Origin: VBCK01 sp035511515 | Lineage (GTDB): Bacteria; Pseudomonadota; Gammaproteobacteria; Burkholderiales; Burkholderiaceae_F | DNA length: 43,765 bases | Direction of reading: 5' to 3' | NCBI GenBank assembly: GCA_035511515.1 | Contig: DATKFG010000082.1 | Location: 1 to 43,765, forward strand | Part shown: in pieces, positions 34,822 to 43,188 of the stretch | Layout of the letters: every line of letters begins with the position of its first letter | How positions within the stretch are numbered: the stretch's first letter is position 1 | Notes under the pieces: model-generated | What the model saw: only the letters and a program-made list of their open reading frames with translations | What the model was told of the DNA's origin: nothing | The model's database searches: none | Translations under genes and position numbers: made by a program

Positions 34822-36606
34822 ATGCGTGAATTCCTCGTTCTACCCGCCTTGCTGGTCGCCGTTGCCGCACATGCAGCGCAGCAACCCGTCTCGGCGCCGC
34901 AGCGCGACGCCAAGCGCGTCGCGCTGGTCATCGGCAACAACGCCTACCAGGGCGTGCCGCCGCTCGCCCGAGCGGTCAACGACGCGACGGCAATGGCCGC
35001 CGCGCTGAAGAAGATCGGTTTCACGACGACGCTGCTGACCGATGCGACGCAGAAGCGGATGAACAAGGCGATCAACGAGTTTGCCGAGGGTATCGCCGGT
35101 GGCGGCGTGGGCGTGATGTTCTTCGCCGGGCACGGGGTGCAGATCGACAACCAGAATTTCCTGCTGCCGGTCGACATCGAGGAGCCGCAGCGCGATTCGG
35201 ACGTTCAGGACCAGGCGGTGAGCCTGCAGGCGGTCCAGGAGAAGCTGGCGCAGGTGCGCGCGAGGTTTGCGCTGATGGTGATCGATGCCTGCCGCGACAA
35301 CCCGCTGCCGCGCAAGGCCGGGCGCAGCATCGGCGGCACGCGCGGCCTGTCGCAGCCGACGGCTCCGAACGGGCAGATGATCATTTTCTCGGCCGGCGCC
35401 AACGAAACGGCGCTGGACTCGCTGTCGCCGACCGACCGCGATCCGAACGGCCTTTTCACCCGCGAATTCCTGCCGGTCCTGAGTCGGCCGGGTCTGAGCG
35501 TCAGCGATGCTCTGAAGGCTGTGAAGAAGGGCGTGATCGCCAAGGCCGGCAGCGTCAATCACGATCAGCATCCGGCGGTCTATGACCAGACCGACGGCGA
35601 CTTCTATCTGGTGCCGGGGACGCTCAATGCCGGCTCGAGCGCGACTTCAGAGCCGGATCATGCCCCGTCCACTGCGAGGCAGGCGGCTGCGCCCGCCGGG
35701 CCGCCGGGCCAGGATGAGGACGAGATGCTTTGGACCCAAATCAAAGACTCGAAGCGACAATCGGATTACGAGGCGTACCTGAACAAGTTTCCCAGCGGGC
35801 GCTACGCCGAAGTGGCCAAAGCCGCGGTGCACGGCATCGCTTTGATTGCCGACCCCAGAACGGGATGCAAGATGTGGACAAAATGGACGCGAGCGAGCCT
35901 GACCTGGACCGGCGGATGCATCGACGGGCTTGCCGAGGGCAGTGGCACATTCGAATTGATCGACGGCGAACGAAAGGTCGTGGGGCAGAAGACCGAAAAG
36001 GCGGGGCACAACATCGGGCCGATGTCGCAAAAATATTATAAGAACGGTCAGCTCACTCACAGCTGGGAGGGGGAGATGATCAGAACGAAGGATGGAAAAT
36101 TGGTATTCAGTGGAACGATCGTTCATGAATCGAGCGATGACAAAATTGCCAGCGAAACCGGAAAGTTTATGAATGACTTTCTGTTTGACGGAAAGGCGAC
36201 GTTCCGCGATGGGACTGAGAAGACCTGCCAGTTTGCGGAGGACGGAAACGCTACCGGTATCTGTCATCTCAAAGGGAAAGACGGATACACGTATGACGGC
36301 GATTACAAGGACGGTCGCAGGACCGGGCACGCGAAGATCCACACCGACAAATGGGACTACGAGGGCTCGGTGAAGGATGGAGCGCCCGACGGCTACGGAA
36401 AGGCGGCCTTTTCCAATGGAGATACCTATGAGGGCGATATCCAATCAGGGAAGAACAACGGAAAGGGCGTGTACGTGTCGAAGAATGGCTGCCGATATGT
36501 CGGTGACTTTGTGGATGGGAAGCGCCACGGACAGGGCGTGTACACATGCCCAAATGGCACCCGCCAGGAAGGCAGGTTTATTGCGGGAGTCTATGCCGGG
36601 AAATAG
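34822..36606 (+). CDS. Secreted caspase-like protease with C-terminal MORN repeats (copy 1)
   Basis: A 594-residue protein. The signal peptide (1-19) precedes a caspase domain that starts KRVALVIGNNAYQGVPPL and carries His104 (FFAGHGVQ) and Cys157 (VIDACRDNP). After the protease, LWTQIKDSKRQSDYEAYLNK plus FPSGRYAEVAK is a short repeat often found in bacterial caspases. MORN repeats occupy about 487-594 (YDGDYKDGRRTGHAK, YEGDIQSGKNNGKGVY, YVGDFVDGKRHGQGVY). The caspase part is very close to the copy at 41348, while residues about 275-480 have diverged and are noticeably richer in A/T codons. The last part of the gene is duplicated again at 43341-43571. It lies 11 bases downstream of the M19-like gene. 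Confidence 0.92.
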   Translation: MREFLVLPALLVAVAAHAAQQPVSAPQRDAKRVALVIGNNAYQGVPPLARAVNDATAMAAALKKIGFTTTLLTDATQKRMNKAINEFAEGIAGGGVGVMFFAGHGVQIDNQNFLLPVDIEEPQRDSDVQDQAVSLQAVQEKLAQVRARFALMVIDACRDNPLPRKAGRSIGGTRGLSQPTAPNGQMIIFSAGANETALDSLSPTDRDPNGLFTREFLPVLSRPGLSVSDALKAVKKGVIAKAGSVNHDQHPAVYDQTDGDFYLVPGTLNAGSSATSEPDHAPSTARQAAAPAGPPGQDEDEMLWTQIKDSKRQSDYEAYLNKFPSGRYAEVAKAAVHGIALIADPRTGCKMWTKWTRASLTWTGGCIDGLAEGSGTFELIDGERKVVGQKTEKAGHNIGPMSQKYYKNGQLTHSWEGEMIRTKDGKLVFSGTIVHESSDDKIASETGKFMNDFLFDGKATFRDGTEKTCQFAEDGNATGICHLKGKDGYTYDGDYKDGRRTGHAKIHTDKWDYEGSVKDGAPDGYGKAAFSNGDTYEGDIQSGKNNGKGVYVSKNGCRYVGDFVDGKRHGQGVYTCPNGTRQEGRFIAGVYAGK

Positions 36607-36618
36607 GACGCACTGGCA

Positions 36619-36890
36619 TCAATTCGGCGGCGCCAGATTGAAGACGAACTGACCCGTTTCGTATTTGTCGGAAAACTGCCCTTGCACCGTTTGATCGACG
36701 ATGCGCCCGTGCAGCGTGACGCGGGCGCTGGATTTGCCGTCGGGGTATGTCGACTGTATCAATCCGAGCATTTTTGGAAGGAACGTCGTCCCGTGTCCGG
36801 TGACGTTGTCCGGATTTGACAGGTTGATCCTGCCCGTCAGACGTACCCCGTTGCTGCCCTGATATTCGAAGCTTCCACCCTGCGTGAATG
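36619..36890 (-). pseudogene. 3' remnant of unknown 'gene X' (copy 1)
   Basis: An open minus-strand frame of about 90 codons ends at TGA 36619-36621 and encodes a beta-rich tail including GGSFEYQGSNGVRLTGRI, MLGLIQSTYPDGKSSARVTL and GQFSDKYETGQFVFNLAPPN. No start codon or ribosome site is present: upstream it runs directly into the hpnA remnant at 36893. Two more copies of the same 3' end occur (43189-43338 and 43623 onward), each just after a caspase-MORN sequence and convergent with it. I do not recognise the family. The repeated conservation of this frame argues that it derives from a real gene whose full copy may lie beyond the window. Confidence 0.65.
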
Positions 36891-36892
36891 AA

Positions 36893-36959
36893 CGAGCAGC
36901 ATCCGGGCCACGGCCGACCCGACAAATCCCGACGCGCCGGCGACGAAGGCCAGATCCAC
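36893..36959 (-). pseudogene. Remnant of hpnA 5' end
   Basis: Positions 36893-36962 match 26251-26320 (the first codons of hpnA plus three upstream bases) at 60 of 70 positions by hand alignment. In the hpnA frame the remnant reads from GTG 36959 as VDLAFVAGASGFVGSAVARM before the homology stops. It keeps the position relative to the following duplicated promoter elements, so it marks the left edge of the duplicated segment. Confidence 0.85.
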
Positions 36960-36962
36960 GAT

Positions 36963-37260
36963 AGGTTATTGAAGCAGGAGAGCAAGGACCCGGATTTTCG
37001 GGTCGCGAGGGCCCGAAGCTTATCCGAACGCACCGACCCCCATGCCCGGCGCTTGAATGCGGGCGCCCCGGGCCTTAACGTGAGGGAATTACTCCCCTCT
37101 TCCGCTTGCGGGTGCAAGGCCGATCGGATCCGGCCGTCGCGGCCGCACGGCCTCGCCCTGGGTCTGGACATCGGCCCGGTAAGGCGTAGAGTCGGCGGTG
37201 TGGGTATTTTCACGCGGCCGAACTCCGACGGGTCACAAACGGAGCGGTCCGGGAGGCGCG
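36963..37260 (+). promoter_or_regulatory. Upstream region of the copy 2 locus with duplicated promoter elements
   Basis: The 23-base element at 37013-37035 is identical to 26371-26393. The promoter TGGACA (37165-37170), 16 bases, TAGAGT (37187-37192) matches the pair at 26526-26553 in sequence and spacing, and the GGTATTT...CGCGGCC context 3' of it is also partly kept. A CCCTCTTCCGCTTGCGGG block near 37096-37113 resembles the REP-like arms at 147-280. No gene is supported here. Confidence 0.6.
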
Positions 37261-38184
37261 ATGAAGGGTGCACACTTGGCTATCGCTGCGGTCGCGGCGT
37301 CGCTGCTGGCGGTCGGCTGCACCCAGTCGCCGAGCTCAAGCACCCCCGCGGCCCCGTCCACCTCGAACTCCGATCCCGCGCCGGCCAACGTGTTCGGCGC
37401 GCTGGCCGGCGCCAACTCATCGGCATCCGGTACCGCGGGGGTCGCTGCGGTTCCAAGCTACCCGAACCCAGCGTCGGCCGCCCCGGCCTACGGATCGGGC
37501 CATCAAGCCCCGCAGCCGGCCGCCCCTGCCTACGGGCAGGGTGACACCTCCGCCGCTCCCCAGCCGGCTGCTGCTCCGGCAGTCAACCCGTACGCTCAAC
37601 CGGCCAGCGACCCCGCCGCGGTGGCCGCCCCCGGTACGCCAGCGATCGTGCCGTCGGTGGTGTACGCACTGGACCAGGTTGATCCGACGACGTTCGCCAC
37701 GATCACCACGATCGATTTGAGCCACGGTGCGCCGGTGCTGCACACCGGCGATGTCTTCGCGATCCTCTACTCCACCAATCTGCCGGGACAGGTGCGCATC
37801 GACAATGACGACTCGGCGGGGGCGACGAACCCGCTCGGCACGTATACGGTCGTTCCAGGGCGCGACAACCGGATTCCGGTGACCAAGGGTGTCCAGCTGA
37901 CCGGAGTCACCGGTACCGAACAGTTCAAGATGTACTTCTACCCGTGCGCCGCTGCCGATCCGAGCGGTGGGTCCGGGAACGCTGCGGCGGCGACAGGGCT
38001 GCCCCCGTATTCAGCGGCCGCCAGCCCGAAGCTCGCGATGGCGAGCAAGCGCCTGGTGGTTGCCAAGAGCGCCACGAATCTCGAGAGCCCCGATCCGACC
38101 ATCGCGGTCGCGGCCGCGGCAAATTACCGCCCCAACGACGTCACGGAGAACGATTTCTCGATGCAGCACATGCCGCGCCAATAG
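37261..38184 (+). CDS. Pro/Ala-rich lipoprotein with conserved C-terminal beta domain (copy 2)
   Basis: A 307-residue paralogue of the protein at 26627. The N-terminus MKGAHLAIAAVAASLLAVGC is a lipoprotein signal with lipobox LAVGC (Cys20), so it should be lipid-anchored in the envelope. The Ala/Pro-rich linker is shorter than in copy 1. The C-terminal domain from PSVVYALDQVDPTTFATI through GVTGTEQFKMYFYPC is nearly the same as in copy 1. The C-terminal tail ANYRPNDVTENDFSMQHMPR is also conserved. It has a GGGAGG ribosome site immediately upstream. In copy 1 a caspase gene follows; here only the start of that gene remains. Confidence 0.85.
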   Translation: MKGAHLAIAAVAASLLAVGCTQSPSSSTPAAPSTSNSDPAPANVFGALAGANSSASGTAGVAAVPSYPNPASAAPAYGSGHQAPQPAAPAYGQGDTSAAPQPAAAPAVNPYAQPASDPAAVAAPGTPAIVPSVVYALDQVDPTTFATITTIDLSHGAPVLHTGDVFAILYSTNLPGQVRIDNDDSAGATNPLGTYTVVPGRDNRIPVTKGVQLTGVTGTEQFKMYFYPCAAADPSGGSGNAAAATGLPPYSAAASPKLAMASKRLVVAKSATNLESPDPTIAVAAAANYRPNDVTENDFSMQHMPRQ

Positions 38185-38228
38185 TCTGGGACGCGGTGGG
38201 CCAGAAACCAGACCTTCCAACTGATTCC

Positions 38229-38348
38229 GTGCGCGGCGCGGTCCGACTCCTGATGCTGTCCACTTCGTTGTCGCGATGTCAAAGCCAGCCAGCAGCAACT
38301 CAAGATACAGAAGGACTTGGCGTGCGGCAAAGGAGGGATAGGAGATGA
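38229..38348 (+). pseudogene. Remnant of the first caspase gene, now a 39-codon leader ORF
   Basis: From about 38212 to 38275 the sequence aligns with the start of the caspase gene at 27773 (about three quarters identical), including its GTG start and signal-peptide codons: VRGAVRLLMLSTS here against VRSAIRLLILTAS there. Homology then ends and the frame runs to a TGA that overlaps the ATG of the next gene as ATGA. The protease domain is wholly missing, so this is a deletion remnant. The retained small ORF could couple translation to the lectin-M19 gene, which also has its own GGAG site inside the ORF. Confidence 0.65.
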
Positions 38349-41077
38349 AATCGATGACGCCGGTTGCAAATTCAACGGCGGCAATGATGATCGCGCTCGC
38401 CGCCAGCGGCACGGTGCAGGCGCAAATTCACGTCGACGCTGCACGCATTGGTTGCCTGGATCTCGTTGAAAACAAAGGCAACCTGACGGGTGTCGTGGGG
38501 GCGGCGTGCAACGGGCGCGACTACTGCCCATACCAGGCCCTGACCGGGGATCAGTACAAGGCCATGGGCGTGCAGATCCACGGTCGGACCTTTTGCACAC
38601 AGGGCATGGAAGTCGTCTTTCACTGCGGAAACAATGCGGTGACGACGATTCGCGTCCCCGGCGATGCATGGACCAACCCGCCCGCGTACCTATATTGTCC
38701 CGGTAACGTGCCCTCGCCGATTGGAGCGCAACCCTCTCCGACCGGCTTGCGTGGATTCGTCGATCTGCATACGCATCCACTGTCGAATTTGGGGTTCGCC
38801 GGCAAGCTGATCTATGGCGGCGTCGACGCAATACCAGCGCCTGGACTGGACGGAAATCCTTCCGGCCTGGATGGCAATCCCGCTGGCGGCTCCCTCCTGC
38901 CGGCGGATCCGAATTGCAATCGAAACGTGACAGCCAGGAGTGTTGACGAGGCGCTGGGTCACGACAAGTCGGTCCACGGCGGTTGGAATGCGCATGACAA
39001 CGGTTGCGGCGACGATTTTCGAGTCAACCTGATACTCTTTCTGCAGAGCGCGCTCGGCGCCCACGACACCCAGGAAGACGCGACCGGCTATCCGGATTTT
39101 TCAGGCTGGCCGACCTGGGATGACGTCACACATCAAAAGATGTGGGTCGATTGGATCAAGCGAGCGAAAGACGGAGGTTTGCGCGTTCTCGTCGCCCTCG
39201 CGGTGAACAACAAGACCTTGGCCGACGTCGTCGCCGGGAAGAGTCCCATAACTCCGGGCGACGGACCCGACGACGATAGGGCGTCAGCTGACCTTCAAAT
39301 CGATCAGACCAAACAATTCGTCGCTCGTCACAACGATTTCATGGAGATCGCCTATTCCGCGGACGATCTGCGCAGGATCGTTCTGTCGAACCGGCTGGCC
39401 GTCGTGCTGGGTGTGGAAATCGACGATATCGGAAACATGGACAAGTATCCCCGCCAGGATGGCGGCCCTGTGCCGGGACCAGTTCCGATTCCCAAAACGA
39501 TCGGTTCCTTTCCGCTTCGCTCTGTCGCGCCCACGCCCGAAGGTGCAGCTGCCGAAATCGATCGCTTGTATGCAGAAGGGGTGCGTTACATATTTCCGAT
39601 CCATCTTCTCGATAACAAGTTTGGCGGCACCGCTGCTTATGGCAACGGGGTATTCAATCTGTCGACGTACAGGGAAACCGGAAGATTCTGGAATTTGCAA
39701 TGCGTTCCTTCGACGGATGTCGATTGGAAACCGTCGAATGACTTCCCGCCGAAGGATCCGATCGTTTCGACGCTCTTCGGAATTCTTGAAGACGTAAAAC
39801 TCGGCGGCAAGATTCCTGCGCCTCCCACTCCCTCGAACTGCACGAGCGATTCGCAGGGAGTGCGAAACGCACAACCGCTGACGGCGCTTGGGGAAGCCGC
39901 GATACAGCACATGATGCTCAAAGGCATGCTGATCGACATCGACCATATGTCCGAGCTCTCCGCCAACCGGGCCCTGCAGTTGGCCGAAGCGGTGAAGGGG
40001 GGATACCCGATGAACAGCGGACACAATGGCGTTCGGGGCCATTCAAATAAGGGTGACAATTCCGAACGTTCATTTACCCAGCAGCAATACCGTCGGATAT
40101 TCCTGTTGCACGGCATGGCCGGCGTTGGCTCCGCCAAGTCGGATGCGTACCAGTGGGCGCTGATGTACAACCGGGTGCTGACGGCAATGGAAACGCCGCA
40201 GCTCGGCGAGCGCCCGGTGACCGTCTCCTGGCGTGCGACCGGCATGTTCGGGACCGATTTCAACGGTATGGAATTCGGAATGCCTCAGCCACGTGGCGGC
40301 ACGATCAGCGTCCCGGACCCTCGACGTGCAACCTGCATGGCGAATGTCGACATACCTGATTGCACCGAGCTCAAGGCCGCCGCACTGACGGCGTGCCAGG
40401 CGAAGATGACCAAGTCCAAGCAGGTCATGGCGGCCTGCACGAAGGAGTACCCGAATATCATCCAGAAGCTGGACTGTCACGGTGACTGCGGCCGCCCGCC
40501 GGTCCAGTACACGAGCGCATTCCAACCCAGCCGCCTGGGCGCGAAGGTCTGGAACTACAACGCCGACGGCGTCCCTCACTACGGGATGCTGCCGGACTTC
40601 CTGATGGATGTCCGTTCCATCAGCAAGACGCCGCAGGAGCCCGACATGCGCATCGGCGGGGCAGATTTGGTGGACAACAACCTGCTCAATGGTGCCGAAT
40701 ACTTCTACCAGACGTGGAAGCTCGCCGAACAGCGCTCCGCCGAATTGATACCGTCGGGTGTCCCAGTCGTCAAACCACCCGCGCTAAATGTATCGATCCG
40801 TCAGAAGGGAAAGAATGCCGATGGAAGCGAGTGGATTGTCATCGACGCCATCAACAGCCAGACCGGAAAAGCGGTTTCCGCTTCGGTTCAGATCATGCAT
40901 CCGCATCCGGGCAAGCCGGCGACGCAGATCGCCGCCGGAGTGAGCGGACAGAGGATTTCCTACGACTGCGAAAAAATCGATGTCGCGGTCCTTCCTGGCA
41001 TGAAACCCCCGGTGCAGCAATGCAACGCGGTTGTACGGGCCGCGGGCTTTCCCGAGGTAACCCTCGTGGTGCCGTAG
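38345..41077 (+). CDS. Exported fusion of six-cysteine lectin-like domain and M19-like metallohydrolase (copy 2)
   Basis: A 910-residue protein. The signal peptide (about 1-26, ending TVQA) is followed by one lectin-like domain (28-118) with cysteines at 37, 55, 61, 84, 94 and 118, nearly the spacing of the four repeats in the protein at 29353. The M19-like barrel follows with GFVDLHTH (His142, His144), VVLGVEIDDIGN, FPIHLLDNKFGG, LIDIDHMS (from 531), NSGHNGVRG (His560) and GTDFNG (636-641). A Cys-rich insertion lies near 660-730 and a C-terminal Ig-like beta domain (about 810-910, LNVSIRQKGKNADGSEW) is absent from copy 1. It thus combines parts that are separate in copy 1. Substrate unknown; the lectin part may target it to glycans. 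Confidence 0.86.
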   Translation: MKSMTPVANSTAAMMIALAASGTVQAQIHVDAARIGCLDLVENKGNLTGVVGAACNGRDYCPYQALTGDQYKAMGVQIHGRTFCTQGMEVVFHCGNNAVTTIRVPGDAWTNPPAYLYCPGNVPSPIGAQPSPTGLRGFVDLHTHPLSNLGFAGKLIYGGVDAIPAPGLDGNPSGLDGNPAGGSLLPADPNCNRNVTARSVDEALGHDKSVHGGWNAHDNGCGDDFRVNLILFLQSALGAHDTQEDATGYPDFSGWPTWDDVTHQKMWVDWIKRAKDGGLRVLVALAVNNKTLADVVAGKSPITPGDGPDDDRASADLQIDQTKQFVARHNDFMEIAYSADDLRRIVLSNRLAVVLGVEIDDIGNMDKYPRQDGGPVPGPVPIPKTIGSFPLRSVAPTPEGAAAEIDRLYAEGVRYIFPIHLLDNKFGGTAAYGNGVFNLSTYRETGRFWNLQCVPSTDVDWKPSNDFPPKDPIVSTLFGILEDVKLGGKIPAPPTPSNCTSDSQGVRNAQPLTALGEAAIQHMMLKGMLIDIDHMSELSANRALQLAEAVKGGYPMNSGHNGVRGHSNKGDNSERSFTQQQYRRIFLLHGMAGVGSAKSDAYQWALMYNRVLTAMETPQLGERPVTVSWRATGMFGTDFNGMEFGMPQPRGGTISVPDPRRATCMANVDIPDCTELKAAALTACQAKMTKSKQVMAACTKEYPNIIQKLDCHGDCGRPPVQYTSAFQPSRLGAKVWNYNADGVPHYGMLPDFLMDVRSISKTPQEPDMRIGGADLVDNNLLNGAEYFYQTWKLAEQRSAELIPSGVPVVKPPALNVSIRQKGKNADGSEWIVIDAINSQTGKAVSASVQIMHPHPGKPATQIAAGVSGQRISYDCEKIDVAVLPGMKPPVQQCNAVVRAAGFPEVTLVVP

Positions 41078-41135
41078 CGCTTCCGCGAGCACTTCCAGAA
41101 AGGACAGGCGATCGATACGTCGAGGATCGACCGAC

Positions 41136-41339
41136 ATGGGTAGCAGGGATCGCGTCGTCACGTACGGCGATTCGATCAAGTGGGGCCACGGCGTGCCGGA
41201 GCCGTTCAAGTTCCGCACACTGGTCACGCAGCGGTTGCAGGGGTTGCTGCCGCAGCGCCGCGACCCCGGCCGCCTGCGACGTGGTGGTCAACGTCGCCGG
41301 ATATCCGTCGGCCAGGCGGCCGATCAACACACCTTGACG
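41136..41339 (+). pseudogene. N-terminal fragment of an SGNH/GDSL-type hydrolase
   Basis: The ATG at 41136 opens a frame reading VVTYGDSIKWGHGVPEPFKF and RTLVTQRLQGLLPQ, with the GDS nucleophile block I of SGNH hydrolases. After about 35 codons the likely continuation moves to another frame (CDVVVNVAGYPSARRPINTP then stop at about 41339), so the gene is frameshifted and truncated. No SGNH gene is present between the corresponding genes of copy 1, where the gap is only 11 bases. It overlaps no other gene and precedes the second caspase-MORN gene. Confidence 0.5.
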
Positions 41340-41347
41340 CGGTCATC

Positions 41348-43153
41348 ATGCGGCGAATCCTTCTCGCCCTGACCGCATCGGTGTTCATGTCGTTCACGAT
41401 CGGCGCGCCGGCGCGCGACGCCGGGCAAAATCCCGACGAAAAGCGCACGGCGCTGGTGATTGGCAACAACGCCTACAAGAGCGTGCCGCAGCTTTCCAGG
41501 GCGGCGAACGACGCCAGAGCGATGGCCGCCGCGTTGAAGAAAGTCGGCTTTGCGACGACGCTGCTGACCGATGCGACTCGGAGGCAGATGAACCGGGCGA
41601 TCAACGACTTTGCCGACCGTATCGCAGGCGGCGGCGTCGGCGTGATGTTCTTCGCCGGCCACGGCGTGCAGATCGACAACCAGAACTTCCTGCTGCCGGT
41701 GGAGATCGAAGAGCCGCAGCGCGATACGGATGTGCAGGACCAGGCGATCAGCCTGCAGGTCATCCAGGAGAAACTGGCCCAGGCCCGCGCCAGGTTCGCA
41801 TTGATGGTGATCGATGCCTGCCGCGACAATCCGCTGCCGCGCAAGGCCGGGCGCGGCATCGGTGGCACGCGCGGCCTCTCGCAGCCGTCGGCGCCGAACG
41901 GGCAGATGATCATCTTCTCGGCCGGCGCCAACGAGACGGCCCTGGATTCGCTGTCGCCCGGCGACCCCGACCCGAACGGGCTTTTCACCCGGGAATTCCT
42001 GCCCGTCCTGGATCAGGCCGGCCTGAGCGTCAGCGATGCGCTCAAGGCGGTGAAGAAGAGCGTGATCGCCAAGGCCGGCAGCGTGAATCATGACCAGCAT
42101 CCGGCCATTTACGACCAGACCGACGGCGATTTCTACCTGGTGCCGCCGGCGCCGAATGCCGGGCCGGCCACGAAGGCGGAGCCGGATCACGCCCCGCCCG
42201 CAGGCTCCAAGGGGGTCTCCGCGGAAGCGGTGGCGGTCAACGCGGACGAGGAAGAGGCTCTCTGGGCGCGCATCAAGGACTCGAGGCGGATTGCGGATTT
42301 CGACATCTACCTTGAGCGCTTTCCCAAGGGACGCTATGTCGACGCGGCCAGGATGGCGATGCATGGCGGCGCATGGGTTGCCGACGCCGGGAGTGGATGC
42401 CGGCTCTGGGATCCCTTTCCGCAGGACGGCGAGACCGTCACATGGAGCGGCGGATGTGTGAATGGGCGGGCCGAGGGTGACGGTACGTCCGAGTGGATCA
42501 GAGGTAATACGAAGATCGTCATCGAGGAAGTTCTGAAAGGTGGACGCTTCGATGGAAAGCACGCTGAAAAGCGGTACAGGGACGGGCGACTCTTCGTGAG
42601 TACCGACGGATCAGCGTCTGTGATGGCGGATGGAAAGACGCGGTTCAATGGGAGAAAGGTCCATGAGCCCGGCGGCGACAAGGATCAGGTCGCGAGCGAG
42701 GACGGAGTGTTTGTCGACGGGCAACTGGTTGACGGGACGGTGACGTTCAAGAACGGAAGTGTGATGCGGTGCCAGCTTGCAGAAGGGCGAGGGCTCACCG
42801 GCATCTGCCATTTCAAGGCGAAGGACGGATATACCTACGATGGGGAGTACAAGGACGGCAAGCGGACCGGGCACGCGAAGATCCGCTACGCCGACTCCGA
42901 ACTTTACGAGGGCGAGGTTAAAGAGGGTTTTCCCGATGGCTATGGAAAGTGGGAAAACGCGAAGGGAGATACGTACGAGGGGGACTTCCGGGCGGGCAAG
43001 CGCAACGGGAAGGGCGTATACGTGTGGAAGACCGGCTGCCGTTATGTCGGAGAATTCGTCGCCGAGAAGCAGCATGGACAGGGATTGTTGATCTGCCCCA
43101 ACGGCCTGCGCCAGGACGGCCGGTTCATCGCCGGTGTGTATTCCGGGAAGTAA
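41348..43153 (+). CDS. Secreted caspase-like protease with C-terminal MORN repeats (copy 2)
   Basis: A 601-residue paralogue of the protein at 34822. The signal peptide (1-20) is different, but the caspase domain from RTALVIGNNAYKSVPQLSR through DGDFYLVPP is very similar and keeps His105 (FFAGHGVQ) and Cys158 (VIDACRDNP). LWARIKDSRRIADFDIYLER plus FPKGRYVDAAR follows. The middle (about 290-490) is strongly diverged from copy 1, and the MORN repeats resume at about 493-601 (YDGEYKDGKRTGHAK, YEGDFRAGKRNGKGVY, YVGEFVAEKQHGQGLL). MORN repeats often bind phospholipids or act as spacers; the role here is unknown. Homology and a proper signal peptide support ATG 41348. Confidence 0.92.
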   Translation: MRRILLALTASVFMSFTIGAPARDAGQNPDEKRTALVIGNNAYKSVPQLSRAANDARAMAAALKKVGFATTLLTDATRRQMNRAINDFADRIAGGGVGVMFFAGHGVQIDNQNFLLPVEIEEPQRDTDVQDQAISLQVIQEKLAQARARFALMVIDACRDNPLPRKAGRGIGGTRGLSQPSAPNGQMIIFSAGANETALDSLSPGDPDPNGLFTREFLPVLDQAGLSVSDALKAVKKSVIAKAGSVNHDQHPAIYDQTDGDFYLVPPAPNAGPATKAEPDHAPPAGSKGVSAEAVAVNADEEEALWARIKDSRRIADFDIYLERFPKGRYVDAARMAMHGGAWVADAGSGCRLWDPFPQDGETVTWSGGCVNGRAEGDGTSEWIRGNTKIVIEEVLKGGRFDGKHAEKRYRDGRLFVSTDGSASVMADGKTRFNGRKVHEPGGDKDQVASEDGVFVDGQLVDGTVTFKNGSVMRCQLAEGRGLTGICHFKAKDGYTYDGEYKDGKRTGHAKIRYADSELYEGEVKEGFPDGYGKWENAKGDTYEGDFRAGKRNGKGVYVWKTGCRYVGEFVAEKQHGQGLLICPNGLRQDGRFIAGVYSGK

Positions 43154-43188
43154 CTTCTCGTGCCGCGGCGGCGCGCCGAGCGGCCAGC

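Noticed and set aside
27773..36606. Anti-phage defence by caspase-activated cell death
   Set aside because: No gasdermin, nuclease, NLR-type sensor or other defence gene is nearby, and the caspases carry signal peptides, which does not fit cytoplasmic defence.
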